A stretch of 64,000 nt of DNA, from NCBI GenBank assembly GCA_963727235.1, contig CAVSFZ010000011.1:33391-97390 (forward strand), in the 5' to 3' direction. Position 1 is the first letter of the stretch. The number at the start of each line of letters is the position of its first letter. This DNA is from CAVPTL01 sp963727235 (GTDB taxonomy: Bacteria > Actinomycetota > Thermoleophilia > Gaiellales > JAICJC01). The notes below the pieces were generated by a model. The model was not told the DNA's origin. It did not search any database and saw nothing but the letters and a program-made list of their open reading frames with translations. The position numbers and the translations under genes are program-made. Positions 14,617 to 22,925 of the stretch are shown one piece after another.

Positions 14617-16674
14617 TCAATAGATCGGGGCGGGTGTAACCGAGCCTTCATGGCCCAGCAGCGGCAGACCGAAGTTCTGCTCGATGGCGGCGCCGACGCT
14701 GTACAGGCTGTAGAACGCCGATGTCGGCCCGGTCGGCATCCGTGCCGAGATCAGGATCGTCGCCACCTGGCAGGTCTTTGTATTGGCGAGATACACGGTG
14801 TGATTCGAGCAGTCGATGCCCCAGTTGCCCTTGACCTGGGTGGACAGATAGTTCGACTCGTCGAACGTGAACACGATCAGCGTCTGCCCGGCCTGATAGC
14901 TCGGAGTGGCGGTGATCGCCGAGACCACCTGCTGCACGAACCCGTCGCCGACGTTGATGCGGTCGTCGTGAGTCTTGCCGGGCACCACGTTCTCACACAC
15001 CCCGTTCATCCAGTGCAGATCGCGGCAGTCATCCGGCGCGATCCACGAGAAGCTGGGCAGGTTGTCGGCCGAGACGTCGTTCCAGAAGTACGGATCGAGG
15101 GGTACGTCGTACTTGGCACATGTACCGTCCCCACCGGTCTTCGAGCTGAGGTTGGTGTACCAGAACGCCGGATTGTGGCCGTCGCGATAGTACGAGACCT
15201 TGCTGGTGTTGGTGGCGCAGTTGGACGGCATCGACTGGTTGTAGTCGCGCCATGTCAGCCCGGCGCCGTTCATCTGGTGGAAGATGTTGTCCGCGGTGGT
15301 GGTGCAGCCCAGGCAGGTCGAGAACTGGCCGCTGGTGACCGCCTCGTAGTTGGGGAAGCTGGGGTGCGTCTCGCCCGCGGAATCGGTCAGGAACCGGCAG
15401 TTGTTGGCGAGCGCGTGCATCTCGGGTGCGTCGGTGGCGGCGATGAAGTCGGAATAGGTGAGGTTTTCCTCCATCAACACGACCACGTGCTTGTACGGCG
15501 CGGTCGAAGCCGGCAGCAGCCCGCACGGGCCGGAGCCGCCACCGCCGGCGAGGGTTGTGCCGGTGGCGGGTGCGGAGGGGAGGGAGGTGTTGGGTACTGC
15601 GTCGTAGGCGTCGACGGTGTAGGTGTAGGGCGTGGAGGCGGCCAGGCCGGTGTCTTCGAAGCTGGTGGTGGTGCCGGTGAGCGTCGCGATCGTGGTGGTG
15701 CCGCGGTAGACGTGGTATCCGGCGACGGTGCCGCTGTTGTCGGTGGATGCGTTCCAGGTGATGTGCACGCTGGTGGGGCTGTCTCCGGTGGCGACCACGT
15801 TCTGAGGCACCGACGGGGCAACCGTGTCGCCTCCGCCACCGCCGGCGAGGGTTGTGCCGGTGGCGGGTGCGGAGGGGAGGGAGGTGTTGGGTACTGCGTC
15901 GTAGGCGTCGACGGTGTAGGTGTAGGGCGTGGAGGCGGCCAGGCCGGTGTCTTCGAAGCTGGTGGTGGTGCCGGTGAGCGTCGCGATCGTGGTGGTGCCG
16001 CGGTAGACGTGGTATCCGGCGACGGTGCCGCTGTTGTCGGTGGATGCGTTCCAGGTGATGTGCACGCTGGTGGGGCTGTCTCCGGTGGCGACCACGTTCT
16101 GAGGCACCGACGGGGCAACCGTGTCGCCGCCTCCGCCGCTGGTACCCGTGCTGAGCGTGACGTTATCGAGGTCAAACGACGCGTTCGAGCTCGGCGCAGC
16201 GTCGATCACGTTAATGGTCAGTGAGTCCCCCGCGGTCTTGGTCGTGTAGTTGACCGCCGGGAACGACTGCCATGCCGACGTCGCTGTCACACACTGCTTG
16301 GCCGAACCGACCGTGGAGCTGCCGCCGGCCGGCACCTCTTTGATCTGGAGACACACGGACTGCCCGGCGGAGACGCTGGAAACGCGGCCGCCGGCCGTGT
16401 ACGGCGCTCCCGCCGCGATCGACTTGGCCGGCTTCGAGCTGGTGTAGATGTACATCTGCCCGGTGCCGGATGCGGTCAGACGGGCAGCGTGGCCGCCGCC
16501 GTCTCCGGTGACCAGCGAGAGCGTGCCGGCGCTTCCGCCCCAGCTCGAGAGGGCGCCTGAGCCCGACCCCTCGAACCCGGGATTTGCAACCAGGTTGGTC
16601 GCCGCAGGTGCCGCCGCGGCACCGATCAGCATGACACTACACACACCAAACACAACCGCAGTAAAAGTGCGCAT
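14617..16674 (-). CDS. Secreted multidomain phosphoesterase (CBM-like + 2 FnIII + PF04185)
   Basis: A 685-residue exported protein. Signal peptide about 1-25. Residues 26-175 resemble a carbohydrate-binding jelly-roll (NLVANPGFEGSG, SFDLDNVTL). Two fibronectin type III domains of 99 residues follow in tandem and are identical in sequence. The C-terminal 300 residues are a PF04185 phosphoesterase (HVVVLMEENLTYSDF, HPSFPNYEAVTSGQF, WIAPDDCRDLHWMNG, IVFTFDESN). It probably acts on phosphoesters at a cell-surface or polysaccharide substrate. A GGGGAGGG ribosome binding site precedes the ATG, and a TGAGA direct-repeat site lies about 37-53 bp upstream. Confidence 0.9.
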   Translation of the reverse strand: MRTFTAVVFGVCSVMLIGAAAAPAATNLVANPGFEGSGSGALSSWGGSAGTLSLVTGDGGGHAARLTASGTGQMYIYTSSKPAKSIAAGAPYTAGGRVSSVSAGQSVCLQIKEVPAGGSSTVGSAKQCVTATSAWQSFPAVNYTTKTAGDSLTINVIDAAPSSNASFDLDNVTLSTGTSGGGGDTVAPSVPQNVVATGDSPTSVHITWNASTDNSGTVAGYHVYRGTTTIATLTGTTTSFEDTGLAASTPYTYTVDAYDAVPNTSLPSAPATGTTLAGGGGGDTVAPSVPQNVVATGDSPTSVHITWNASTDNSGTVAGYHVYRGTTTIATLTGTTTSFEDTGLAASTPYTYTVDAYDAVPNTSLPSAPATGTTLAGGGGSGPCGLLPASTAPYKHVVVLMEENLTYSDFIAATDAPEMHALANNCRFLTDSAGETHPSFPNYEAVTSGQFSTCLGCTTTADNIFHQMNGAGLTWRDYNQSMPSNCATNTSKVSYYRDGHNPAFWYTNLSSKTGGDGTCAKYDVPLDPYFWNDVSADNLPSFSWIAPDDCRDLHWMNGVCENVVPGKTHDDRINVGDGFVQQVVSAITATPSYQAGQTLIVFTFDESNYLSTQVKGNWGIDCSNHTVYLANTKTCQVATILISARMPTGPTSAFYSLYSVGAAIEQNFGLPLLGHEGSVTPAPIY
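15541..16134. repeat. Tandem direct repeat, 2 x 297 bp (FnIII-coding)
   Basis: Two adjacent 297-bp units (offset 297, 99 codons) look identical to the base by eye and encode the two FnIII domains of the phosphoesterase. Identity at synonymous positions means recent duplication or gene conversion. The FnIII repeats of the paralogue at 20999-22900 have diverged by comparison. Confidence 0.9.
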
Positions 16675-16695
16675 TGGAGCCCTCCCCGCAACTAC

Positions 16696-16701
16696 AGTAC
16701 A
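16696..16701 (-). promoter_or_regulatory. Probable -10 of the multidomain phosphoesterase gene
   Basis: On the minus strand TGTACT follows CGC. The same CTGTA string occurs at the -10 of the 20999 gene and before the PAP2 gene. The regulator site at 16711-16727 lies 9 bp upstream, over the -35 region. An overlapping TGTAGT at 16691-16696 is an alternative. Confidence 0.4.
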
Positions 16702-16710
16702 GCGTAGTTT

Positions 16711-16727
16711 ATGAGAATTCTCTGAGA
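16711..16727 (+). promoter_or_regulatory. TGAGA direct-repeat site 1 (putative response-regulator box)
   Basis: Half-sites ATGAGA and CTGAGA start 11 bp apart, preceded by TT and followed by GTTTAC. It sits between the histidine kinase stop and the phosphoesterase start. An 11-bp period fits tandem binding of an OmpR/PhoB-family dimer to one DNA face. Confidence 0.55.
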
Positions 16728-16729
16728 GT

Positions 16730-18067
16730 TTACAGGGTTACGGGTGCGGTTGGGGGAACCTCGAGCAGCGCCGGCAGCCGAATCGAGAAGCTCGCGCCGT
16801 CGATTGTGAGCGATCCGCCGTGCCGCTCGGCAGTCGATCGCACGAGTCCCAGCCCCAGTCCCGCGCCCTCCCGCCCGGCACTATTGGAGCCGCGCCAGAA
16901 CCGCGTGGTGGCCTGGTCGAAGGTCGCGCCGGGGATGCCCGTGCCGGTATCGGTGACGGTCAGCACCACCTCGTCGTGCTCGAGCGCTGCGCTGACGGTG
17001 ATCAACCCGCCCTCGGGGCCGTACAGCTTGGCGTTCTCGATCAGGTTGGTGAGGGCGCGCTCGATCGCATCGGCGTCGGCGCGCACATACAACTCGGGAT
17101 CGAGCGTCACCCGCAGCCGCGGGTCGGTCCTGAACCGGTCGAGGATGTCGTCCACCGCCACCGGTTGCGTCGGCTGTGCGGCGGCATCCTCGCGGGCCAC
17201 CGCGAGCAGCCGGTCGAGCAGCTGCGCCAGCCGAGCCATGTCGTTCTCGAGGTCGAGAAACGCCTCGGCCTCGGCGTCGGCGCCGTGCCGCGCGAGGTAC
17301 GCGGCGTTGCCCCGAAGCGCGGTCAGCGGGGTCCGCATCTCGTGCGAGGCGTCGGCCAGGAACCGCCGCTCCACCTCCCGGGCGCGTTGCAGCGCCTCCA
17401 GCATCGCGTTCAACGCGGTGCCCAGCTGCTCCAGCTCGTCACCGGTGGGCTCGGTCACCACCCGCCGGCTGGGATCGGCGGTGCGCTGCACCTCCATCAC
17501 CTGGGCGTTCAAGTTGGTCAACGGCCGAAGCGCCCGGTTGGCCACCAGCAGACACACCCCCGCCGCCACACCGGCTGCGACAATCCCGGCCACGAGGGTC
17601 AGCCAGCGGGCCTGGGAGAGGCCGTCTTCGATCGCGTCGGTCGAGGACGCGACCAACACCGCGCCGTGGGGCTCCAGCGGCTGCATGAACACCCGCAGCT
17701 CGTGGCCCTTGATGTTGATGGTGACGAAGCGAGGCTGCCCGGAGGCGATCACCTGGTTCACCAGCGGGGTAATCGGGGCTTGTCCCGTCCTTTCCCTTGG
17801 CGCGATCACCTCGCCACCGTGATTCACGACTTCGACGCTGGTGCCGATTCCCGCGGGATCTGATTCCAACGCCCTCTGGATCGCTCCGGGATGGGTTTCG
17901 GCAATCTCGTCGACGTCGGCGGCGCGCTGCTGCAGCGTGTGATCGAGCTGCTGGTGCAGCTCGCGGGCAAGCAGCGCCTGGACGCCGATCTCCAGCAGCG
18001 CAACCCCGACCAGCATCGCCAGCGCCGATGCCAGCGCGATCCGGGTGCGGAGCTTCCAGCGTCTCAT
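16730..18067 (-). CDS. Two-component sensor histidine kinase
   Basis: A 445-residue classic membrane kinase: TM1 about 10-33, extracytoplasmic loop about 35-150, TM2 about 155-177, HAMP about 178-232, HisKA with phospho-acceptor H242 (DASHEMRTPL), HATPase_c with N345 in the N-box, DTGTGIPG at 373-380 and GAGLGLGL at 401-408. Its ATG overlaps the TGA of the response regulator gene (ATGA), so the two are coupled. The extracytoplasmic loop of about 115 residues would be the sensing part. The pair resembles the MprAB/TcrXY type of actinobacterial systems in length and layout; this is not proof of orthology. Confidence 0.93.
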   Translation of the reverse strand: MRRWKLRTRIALASALAMLVGVALLEIGVQALLARELHQQLDHTLQQRAADVDEIAETHPGAIQRALESDPAGIGTSVEVVNHGGEVIAPRERTGQAPITPLVNQVIASGQPRFVTINIKGHELRVFMQPLEPHGAVLVASSTDAIEDGLSQARWLTLVAGIVAAGVAAGVCLLVANRALRPLTNLNAQVMEVQRTADPSRRVVTEPTGDELEQLGTALNAMLEALQRAREVERRFLADASHEMRTPLTALRGNAAYLARHGADAEAEAFLDLENDMARLAQLLDRLLAVAREDAAAQPTQPVAVDDILDRFRTDPRLRVTLDPELYVRADADAIERALTNLIENAKLYGPEGGLITVSAALEHDEVVLTVTDTGTGIPGATFDQATTRFWRGSNSAGREGAGLGLGLVRSTAERHGGSLTIDGASFSIRLPALLEVPPTAPVTL

Positions 18068-18726
18068 TGCCGGAGCTGAAAACCGACACCTCTGACCGTG
18101 TGGATCAGCGGCGGATCACCGAGCTTCTGGCGGAGATAGGCGACGTAGCGATCGACCGTGTTTGCCGTCGGAACTCGTCCTTCACCCCACACCGCGGCCA
18201 GGGCCTGCTCGCGGCTGACGACCTCGCCCGCGCGGTTGACCAAGAGCGTCAAGAGGGCGGCCTCGCGTCCGGTCAGCCTGACCTCTCGCCCGCCTCGCGA
18301 GGCGGTGCGAGCGTCCGCGTCCACCGTCAGATCCCCGTACGAGATCCGATTGCGGGTACGGCCGCGCCGGAGCAGAGCGCGCAGACGCGCCTCCAGCTCG
18401 TCGGTCGCAAACGGCTTGACCAGATAGTCGTCGCCGCCCGCGTCCAGGCCGGCAACCCGGTCGGCGACAGCATCCCGCGCGGTCAGGAACAGAATCGGCA
18501 CCCGCTGTCCCTTCTCGCGGAGCCGCCGCGACACGGCCAGCCCGTCCATGCCGGGCATGGCCACATCGAGCACGATCACGTCGGGCACCGAGGCTTCCGC
18601 CCGCACCAGCGCCGTGGCCCCGTCGGAGGCTGCATCGGTCTCGTAGCCCTCGGCTTCCAATGTCCGCACCAGCATGCGCAGGATGGCGGAGTCGTCGTCG
18701 ACAACGAGGACGCGGGGCCGCATCAC
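18064..18726 (-). CDS. OmpR-family response regulator
   Basis: A 220-residue response regulator with a receiver domain (phospho-acceptor D54 in VLDVAMPGMDG, K104 in VKPF) and a winged-helix DNA-binding domain (LTGREAALLTLLVNRAGEVVSREQAL, then VDRYVAYLRQKLG, IHTVRGVGFQL). The start is GTG 18726 or ATG 18723. It is divergent from the PAP2 gene, with a TGAGA direct-repeat site between them, which would allow autoregulation. Putative copies of the same site precede the three secreted phosphoesterases. Confidence 0.95.
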   Translation of the reverse strand: MMRPRVLVVDDDSAILRMLVRTLEAEGYETDAASDGATALVRAEASVPDVIVLDVAMPGMDGLAVSRRLREKGQRVPILFLTARDAVADRVAGLDAGGDDYLVKPFATDELEARLRALLRRGRTRNRISYGDLTVDADARTASRGGREVRLTGREAALLTLLVNRAGEVVSREQALAAVWGEGRVPTANTVDRYVAYLRQKLGDPPLIHTVRGVGFQLRQ

Positions 18727-18807
18727 GGAGTGATCGTCACGGGGTCATCACCAGCCACAACCATACCGGCAACACGCCTCGGCGGTCGCGTACGGCCCAT
18801 GGAATGT

Positions 18808-18824
18808 ATGAGAGATCCTTGAGA
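18808..18824 (+). promoter_or_regulatory. TGAGA direct-repeat site 2
   Basis: Half-sites ATGAGA and TTGAGA start 11 bp apart, followed by GTTTG. It is in the 197-bp divergent gap between the response regulator (82 bp away) and the PAP2 gene (100 bp away). No gene lies in this gap. Confidence 0.55.
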
Positions 18825-18923
18825 GTTTGTGTGGCTTGAATAGTGTCAATAGAGGTAACTGTCCCGCAACTTGCCTAACGGCCGTATGCTGTAAACAGAC
18901 GGTGAACGCGACCGGGGAGCGGC

Positions 18924-19715
18924 ATGGAAACATCATTTGTGGAGTGGATCAATCAGCTGGTGCATGCACACCCGTTGATGGCCGGCGCGGTGGTGGAGTT
19001 TTCGACGTGGGGCGTCCCGTTGTTCGGAGTACTTGCGGTCGGTTTGTGGCTGCTCTCCCCGCCGGGTGACACCACCTGGAAGCGGGCGTGTGCAGCCGGG
19101 CTTTCCGCCGCCGCCCTGGGGCTTTTGGCAAACCAGGTGATCTCTCACCTGTGGGACCGCGCGCGGCCGTATGAGGCGCACCCCAGCATCGTTCCCCTGC
19201 TGCCGCGCTCGCTCGACCCTTCGTTTCCGAGCGATCACGCGACGGCCGCGCTTTCGATCGCCTTCGGCGTCTTCTTCGTATCTCGCCGTGCCGGGTGGCT
19301 GATGCTCGTGTTCGCCGCGGTGGTTTCGGCATCCCGGGTGATGGCGGGGATGCACTACCCCACCGACGTGCTCGGCAGCCTGGTTGTGTCGGTCGCGAGC
19401 GGCTACTTCGCCGCGCGAATCGCGATGGGGCCGGTGCTGGTGCCGATGATCAACGCCTGTAGCCGAATCACCGATCCGGTGCTGGCCAGGGTGTCGCTCC
19501 TGCGCCCGGTGCGCTTGACGATCATGAGTCCTCGATTCCGCAGCGCGGTGGTGGGCGTGGTCTGCGCCGCGGTGCTCGCCCGGATTGTCCTGGCCGAGCG
19601 TGCGCACCTGCTGGACGAGATGGAGCTGACCGTCGTGGCGACGTGGCTCGCGATTGCAGTTGTGGCCGTCAGGATCAGCTCGCACCGGTTCTGGCGGGCA
19701 CCGACGGCGGGGTGA
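18924..19715 (+). CDS. PAP2-family membrane phosphatase (undecaprenyl-diphosphatase type)
   Basis: A 263-residue polytopic membrane protein with the PAP2 signature: motif 1 DRARPY (Arg-Pro kept, the usual Lys replaced), motif 2 FPSDHATAA (His 105) and motif 3 SRVMAGMHYPTDVLGS. BcrC-like members dephosphorylate undecaprenyl diphosphate at the outer face of the membrane; others act on phosphatidic acid. An extra hydrophobic C-terminal part of about 90 residues goes beyond the core. GGGGAG precedes the ATG. Its TGA overlaps the GTG of the next membrane gene, so the three genes to 20676 form an operon. Confidence 0.9.
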   Translation: METSFVEWINQLVHAHPLMAGAVVEFSTWGVPLFGVLAVGLWLLSPPGDTTWKRACAAGLSAAALGLLANQVISHLWDRARPYEAHPSIVPLLPRSLDPSFPSDHATAALSIAFGVFFVSRRAGWLMLVFAAVVSASRVMAGMHYPTDVLGSLVVSVASGYFAARIAMGPVLVPMINACSRITDPVLARVSLLRPVRLTIMSPRFRSAVVGVVCAAVLARIVLAERAHLLDEMELTVVATWLAIAVVAVRISSHRFWRAPTAG

Positions 19716-20470
19716 GTCCGATCGCCCCGGCGGTACTCGTGCTGGTGTCGTTCCTGGCGAGCGGGGTGGAGGCAGTCGAGGCGCTCACCATCGTGCTCGC
19801 CGTCGGCCTGACACGGGGCTGGCGGTCGACGATGGCGGGCGTGCTGGCGGCGAGCATTGCGCTGGCCGCGGTGGTTGCGGTGCTGGGCCCGGCGTTGACG
19901 GCGATTCCGATCGATGCGCTGCGCCTGGTCGTGGGTGGGCTGCTGCTCGTGTTCGGGTTGCAGTGGCTGAGAAAAGCAATCCTGAGGGCGGGCGGCTACC
20001 GACCGCTGCACGACGAGGACGCGATCTATCGGCGCGAGGTCGAAGCGGCTCGATCGGCGTCCAACCTTCAGCGCGCCGATCTCGATTGGTATGCGTTCAC
20101 CGTGGCATTCAAAGGGGTGCTTCTGGAAGGGCTCGAGGTCGCCTTCATCGTGATCACCTTCGGAAGCAACGGCGGGAGTGTGGCGTACGCCGCTGTCGGA
20201 GCGATCGCTGCGTTGCTGCTGGTGGTCGGGGTGGGTCTGTGGGCGCGCGTGCCGCTCGCACGCGTCCCCGAGAACACCATGAAGTTCTCGGTCGGGTTGA
20301 TGCTCGTTACCTACGGGTCGTTCTGGGCGGCCGAGGGCGCCGGTGGGGATTGGCCCGGCGGAGACGTCTTCCTGGTCGCGCTGCTGGTGCTCTACACCGT
20401 GAGCGCGTGGCTGATGGTGCGCGCGTTGTCCGCGCGAGCCGCGCACGTGGTCGGAGCGGTACAGCCATGA
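19712..20470 (+). CDS. Polytopic membrane protein with duplicated Glu motif (COG4280-like)
   Basis: A 252-residue protein with six or seven membrane segments. Two similar acidic motifs lie inside membrane segments, one per half: SGVEAVEALTIVLAV near the N terminus and LLEGLEVAFIVITF near the middle. Such inverted-repeat Glu motifs occur in cation transporters of the GDT1/TerC and FTR1 types, so ion transport is plausible but unproven. A cytoplasmic loop (YRPLHDEDAIYRREVEAARSA) separates the halves. The GTG start overlaps the PAP2 stop. The 69-residue gene follows with an ATGA overlap. Confidence 0.75.
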   Translation: MSPIAPAVLVLVSFLASGVEAVEALTIVLAVGLTRGWRSTMAGVLAASIALAAVVAVLGPALTAIPIDALRLVVGGLLLVFGLQWLRKAILRAGGYRPLHDEDAIYRREVEAARSASNLQRADLDWYAFTVAFKGVLLEGLEVAFIVITFGSNGGSVAYAAVGAIAALLLVVGVGLWARVPLARVPENTMKFSVGLMLVTYGSFWAAEGAGGDWPGGDVFLVALLVLYTVSAWLMVRALSARAAHVVGAVQP

Positions 20471-20676
20471 GGGGCGTGGTTGGGTTTGCCAGGTTCCTCT
20501 ACCGGTTCGTTGTTGGAGACGACGCGGCCGTCGCGGCCGGTGTGCTCGTGGCCATTGCCGCCACGGCGGTGTTGGAACACGCGGGCCTGGAGGGGTACTG
20601 GATTCTGCCGCCGGTCGTGGTCAGCCTGCTGGCCATGTCGATCTGGCGGGAAAACCGCGAGGCCAAACGGCTGTAA
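20467..20676 (+). CDS. Small membrane protein, partner of the COG4280-like protein
   Basis: A 69-residue protein starting MRGVVGFARFLYRFVVGDD, with two membrane segments (AVAAGVLVAIAATAVL and ILPPVVVSLLAMSIW) and a charged tail. Its ATG overlaps the upstream TGA (ATGA). The tight coupling suggests a small subunit or accessory factor of the upstream transporter-like protein. No function is known to me. Confidence 0.65.
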   Translation: MRGVVGFARFLYRFVVGDDAAVAAGVLVAIAATAVLEHAGLEGYWILPPVVVSLLAMSIWRENREAKRL

Positions 20677-20683
20677 CCACGTG

Positions 20684-20733
20684 CGGTCGGGTGGCCTTGG
20701 TGTGCTTTGGGAAGGACCTCGACCACCCGACCG
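20684..20733. terminator. Long hairpin after the PAP2 operon
   Basis: A perfect 11-bp inverted repeat (CGGTCGGGTGG and CCACCCGACCG) encloses 28 nt, within which CCTT and AAGG can also pair. It starts 8 nt after the last stop codon of the operon. There is no T-run. It is likely a transcription end or an mRNA-stabilising structure. The rest of the 322-bp gap to 20998 holds the regulator site and promoter of the next gene. Confidence 0.5.
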
Positions 20734-20929
20734 GGGTGTCCACGGTCGCTGTTGCTACGCGGGGGTAGGTACGGCGCCGGGCTGTGATTGTTCCATGCCG
20801 GTTGTGAGAAAACCGTGAAGCGGCAGGGCAACAGGGTTTGTTGCATAACTCCCCAACAACTGGCCGAGCGGCCACCGTTTCGGCTCTGAGCAGGTGGCCG
20901 CCCGAGAAACCAAATGTACATAACGATTT

Positions 20930-20946
20930 ATGAAAGAACTCTGAGA
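20930..20946 (+). promoter_or_regulatory. TGAGA direct-repeat site 3
   Basis: Half-sites ATGAAA and CTGAGA start 11 bp apart. It ends 17 bp upstream of the TTGACA -35 of the phosphoesterase gene, the usual place for a class I activator. Confidence 0.55.
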
Positions 20947-20963
20947 TTTGTAAGCTCGCGGAC

Positions 20964-20992
20964 TTGACATTTTCCAGTCCACATGCTGTAGT
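20964..20992 (+). promoter_or_regulatory. Promoter of the second multidomain phosphoesterase gene
   Basis: A consensus TTGACA (20964-20969), a 17-nt spacer and TGTAGT (20987-20992). The GTG start follows 6 nt after the -10, so the transcript should be leaderless. This is the best sigma-70-type promoter in the accessory block. Confidence 0.7.
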
Positions 20993-20998
20993 GCAACC

Positions 20999-22900
20999 GT
21001 GCGTATCGCCACAAACGCTCGCAGGCTCTCGTCTGTTCTCCTCGTTGCTCTGGCCGTCACCTCTGCAACCGGCGCGATCACGGCGTCGATCGCCGTGGCG
21101 GCGACAAACGCGATCTCCAACGGCACCTTCGAGGGCTCTGGCGCGGGATCCACCAGCGGGTGGGGCGGGAGCAGCGGCACGCTCAGCGTGGTGGCGGGGA
21201 ACGGTGGTGGTCACGCCGCCCAGTTGACCGCCAACGCAGGCGCAACCCAGACCTACGCCTACACGACCTCCAAGCCGGTCACCAACGCCGTGGCCGGCAC
21301 CACGTACCACTTGGACGGACAGGTGCAGAGCGCCACGCCCGGCCAGAGCGTGTGCCTGGTGCTGAAGGAGCTCAAGGCCGGCACGCAGACGTCGGTGGGA
21401 AGCGCACAGAACTGCACCACGGCGACCTCGGCATGGCAGAACTTCCCGACCGTGACCTACTCGGTCAAGACCGGCGGCGACTCGCTCACGGTGAACATCC
21501 TCGAGAAGCCTGCGATCACCGGCGCAACGTACTCGTTCGACAACCTCGTGCTGGCGGCAGGTACCGCCCCACCGCCGGACCAGACCCCGCCCGACGTGCC
21601 CACAGGCGTGACCGCCGTGGCCAACAGTGCCACGTCGGTGACCGTCTCGTGGGCGGCGAGCTTCGACGCCGTCGGGACTGTGGGCTACCACGTCTATAGG
21701 AACGGTTCCAACACGTCGATCCAGACCGTGACCGGCGGAGCGACATCATGGACCGATACCAGCGTGCTGCCGAACAGCACCTACACGTACACCGTCGATG
21801 CCTTCGACGCCGTGCCCAACACCTCGTCGCAGTCGCAGGCGTCCGCTCCCGTGACCACACCCTCGCCGGCGCCCGACACCACGCCACCCGACGTGCCCAC
21901 AGGCGTGAAAGCCGTCGCCAACAGCCCGACCTCGGTGACCGTGTCGTGGGCCGCCAGCTTCGACGCAGTCGGCACGGTCGGGTACGACGTCTATCGCGAC
22001 GGCTCGACCACGGCTATTCAGACAGTCACCGGCGGGGCGACGTCGTGGACAGACACCACCGTTCAGCCCAACACCTCGTACTCCTACACCGTCGATGCGT
22101 TCGACGCGGTGCCGAACACCTCGGACCCGTCGGCGGCCGCCCAGGTCACCACCCCCCAGAGCGGCGGGAGCGGGGGCGGGCCGTCGCATCCGATCATCGT
22201 GATCATGATGGAGAACAAGCACTACGCGGACATCGTGGGCAACTCCGCAGCCCCGTACATTCAGACGCTGCTGGCCAAGGGCACGAACTTCACGAACTAT
22301 CAGGCCCAACCGGGGAGCCTGCCCGACTATCTGCTCAACACCAGCGGGCTGAACGGCTCGACCAGCGGCTCGGACAACATCTTCCACCAGCTTCAGGTCA
22401 AGGGCGTCAGCTGGGGTGAATACCTGGAGTCGATGCCAAGCACCTGCTACACCGGCGGGGATACCGGCTCGTACAAGAAGGCCCACAACCCGGCCGTGTA
22501 CTACAACGACATCACGTCCAGCCCGACCGCGTGTGCCAACGTGCTGCCGTTCACGTCGTTCTCGACCTCGAACCTGCGCGCGTTCTCCTACGTCGTCCCC
22601 AATCTGGCCGATGACATGCACGATGGTGCCACTCGCACCGCGCAGATCCAGGCCGGCGACGCGTGGCTGGCCGCGCACATGCCCGCCATGCTCAGCGCCG
22701 GCGCCGAGGTGATCCTGACCTGGGACGAGGGAAGTAAGGCCGATGAGCACGTCGCCACCATCGGGGTGGGCGGTTCCTTCGCCGCCGGCGCCACGGATTC
22801 TCACCTCTACACCCATCCGGGATTGCTCGCCGGGCTGGAAGACGCTTGGAGCCTGCCGCGCTTGAACGGCGCCCAGACGGCAGCTCCGTTCCCAATCTAG
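20999..22900 (+). CDS. Secreted multidomain phosphoesterase (CBM-like + 2 FnIII + PF04185)
   Basis: A 633-residue paralogue of the protein at 14617-16674. Signal peptide about 1-34 (GTG start; SSVLLVALAVTSATGAITAS). A jelly-roll region (AISNGTFEGSGAGS, TYSFDNLVL) is followed by two diverged FnIII repeats (each starting TPPDVPTGV) and a C-terminal phosphoesterase domain (HPIIVIMMENKHYADI, GSLPDYLLNTSG, VPNLADDMHDG, ILTWDEGSKADEH). The domain order is the same as the paralogue but only about half the residues match, so the duplication is old. Confidence 0.9.
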   Translation: MRIATNARRLSSVLLVALAVTSATGAITASIAVAATNAISNGTFEGSGAGSTSGWGGSSGTLSVVAGNGGGHAAQLTANAGATQTYAYTTSKPVTNAVAGTTYHLDGQVQSATPGQSVCLVLKELKAGTQTSVGSAQNCTTATSAWQNFPTVTYSVKTGGDSLTVNILEKPAITGATYSFDNLVLAAGTAPPPDQTPPDVPTGVTAVANSATSVTVSWAASFDAVGTVGYHVYRNGSNTSIQTVTGGATSWTDTSVLPNSTYTYTVDAFDAVPNTSSQSQASAPVTTPSPAPDTTPPDVPTGVKAVANSPTSVTVSWAASFDAVGTVGYDVYRDGSTTAIQTVTGGATSWTDTTVQPNTSYSYTVDAFDAVPNTSDPSAAAQVTTPQSGGSGGGPSHPIIVIMMENKHYADIVGNSAAPYIQTLLAKGTNFTNYQAQPGSLPDYLLNTSGLNGSTSGSDNIFHQLQVKGVSWGEYLESMPSTCYTGGDTGSYKKAHNPAVYYNDITSSPTACANVLPFTSFSTSNLRAFSYVVPNLADDMHDGATRTAQIQAGDAWLAAHMPAMLSAGAEVILTWDEGSKADEHVATIGVGGSFAAGATDSHLYTHPGLLAGLEDAWSLPRLNGAQTAAPFPI

Positions 22901-22925
22901 AAGCGGCGTTATAGTCGTATGGGTC

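Noticed and set aside
14584..16224. 546-codon plus-strand frame with Gly-rich repeats
   Set aside because: It is antisense to the modular phosphoesterase; its repeats mirror the 297-bp FnIII duplication.
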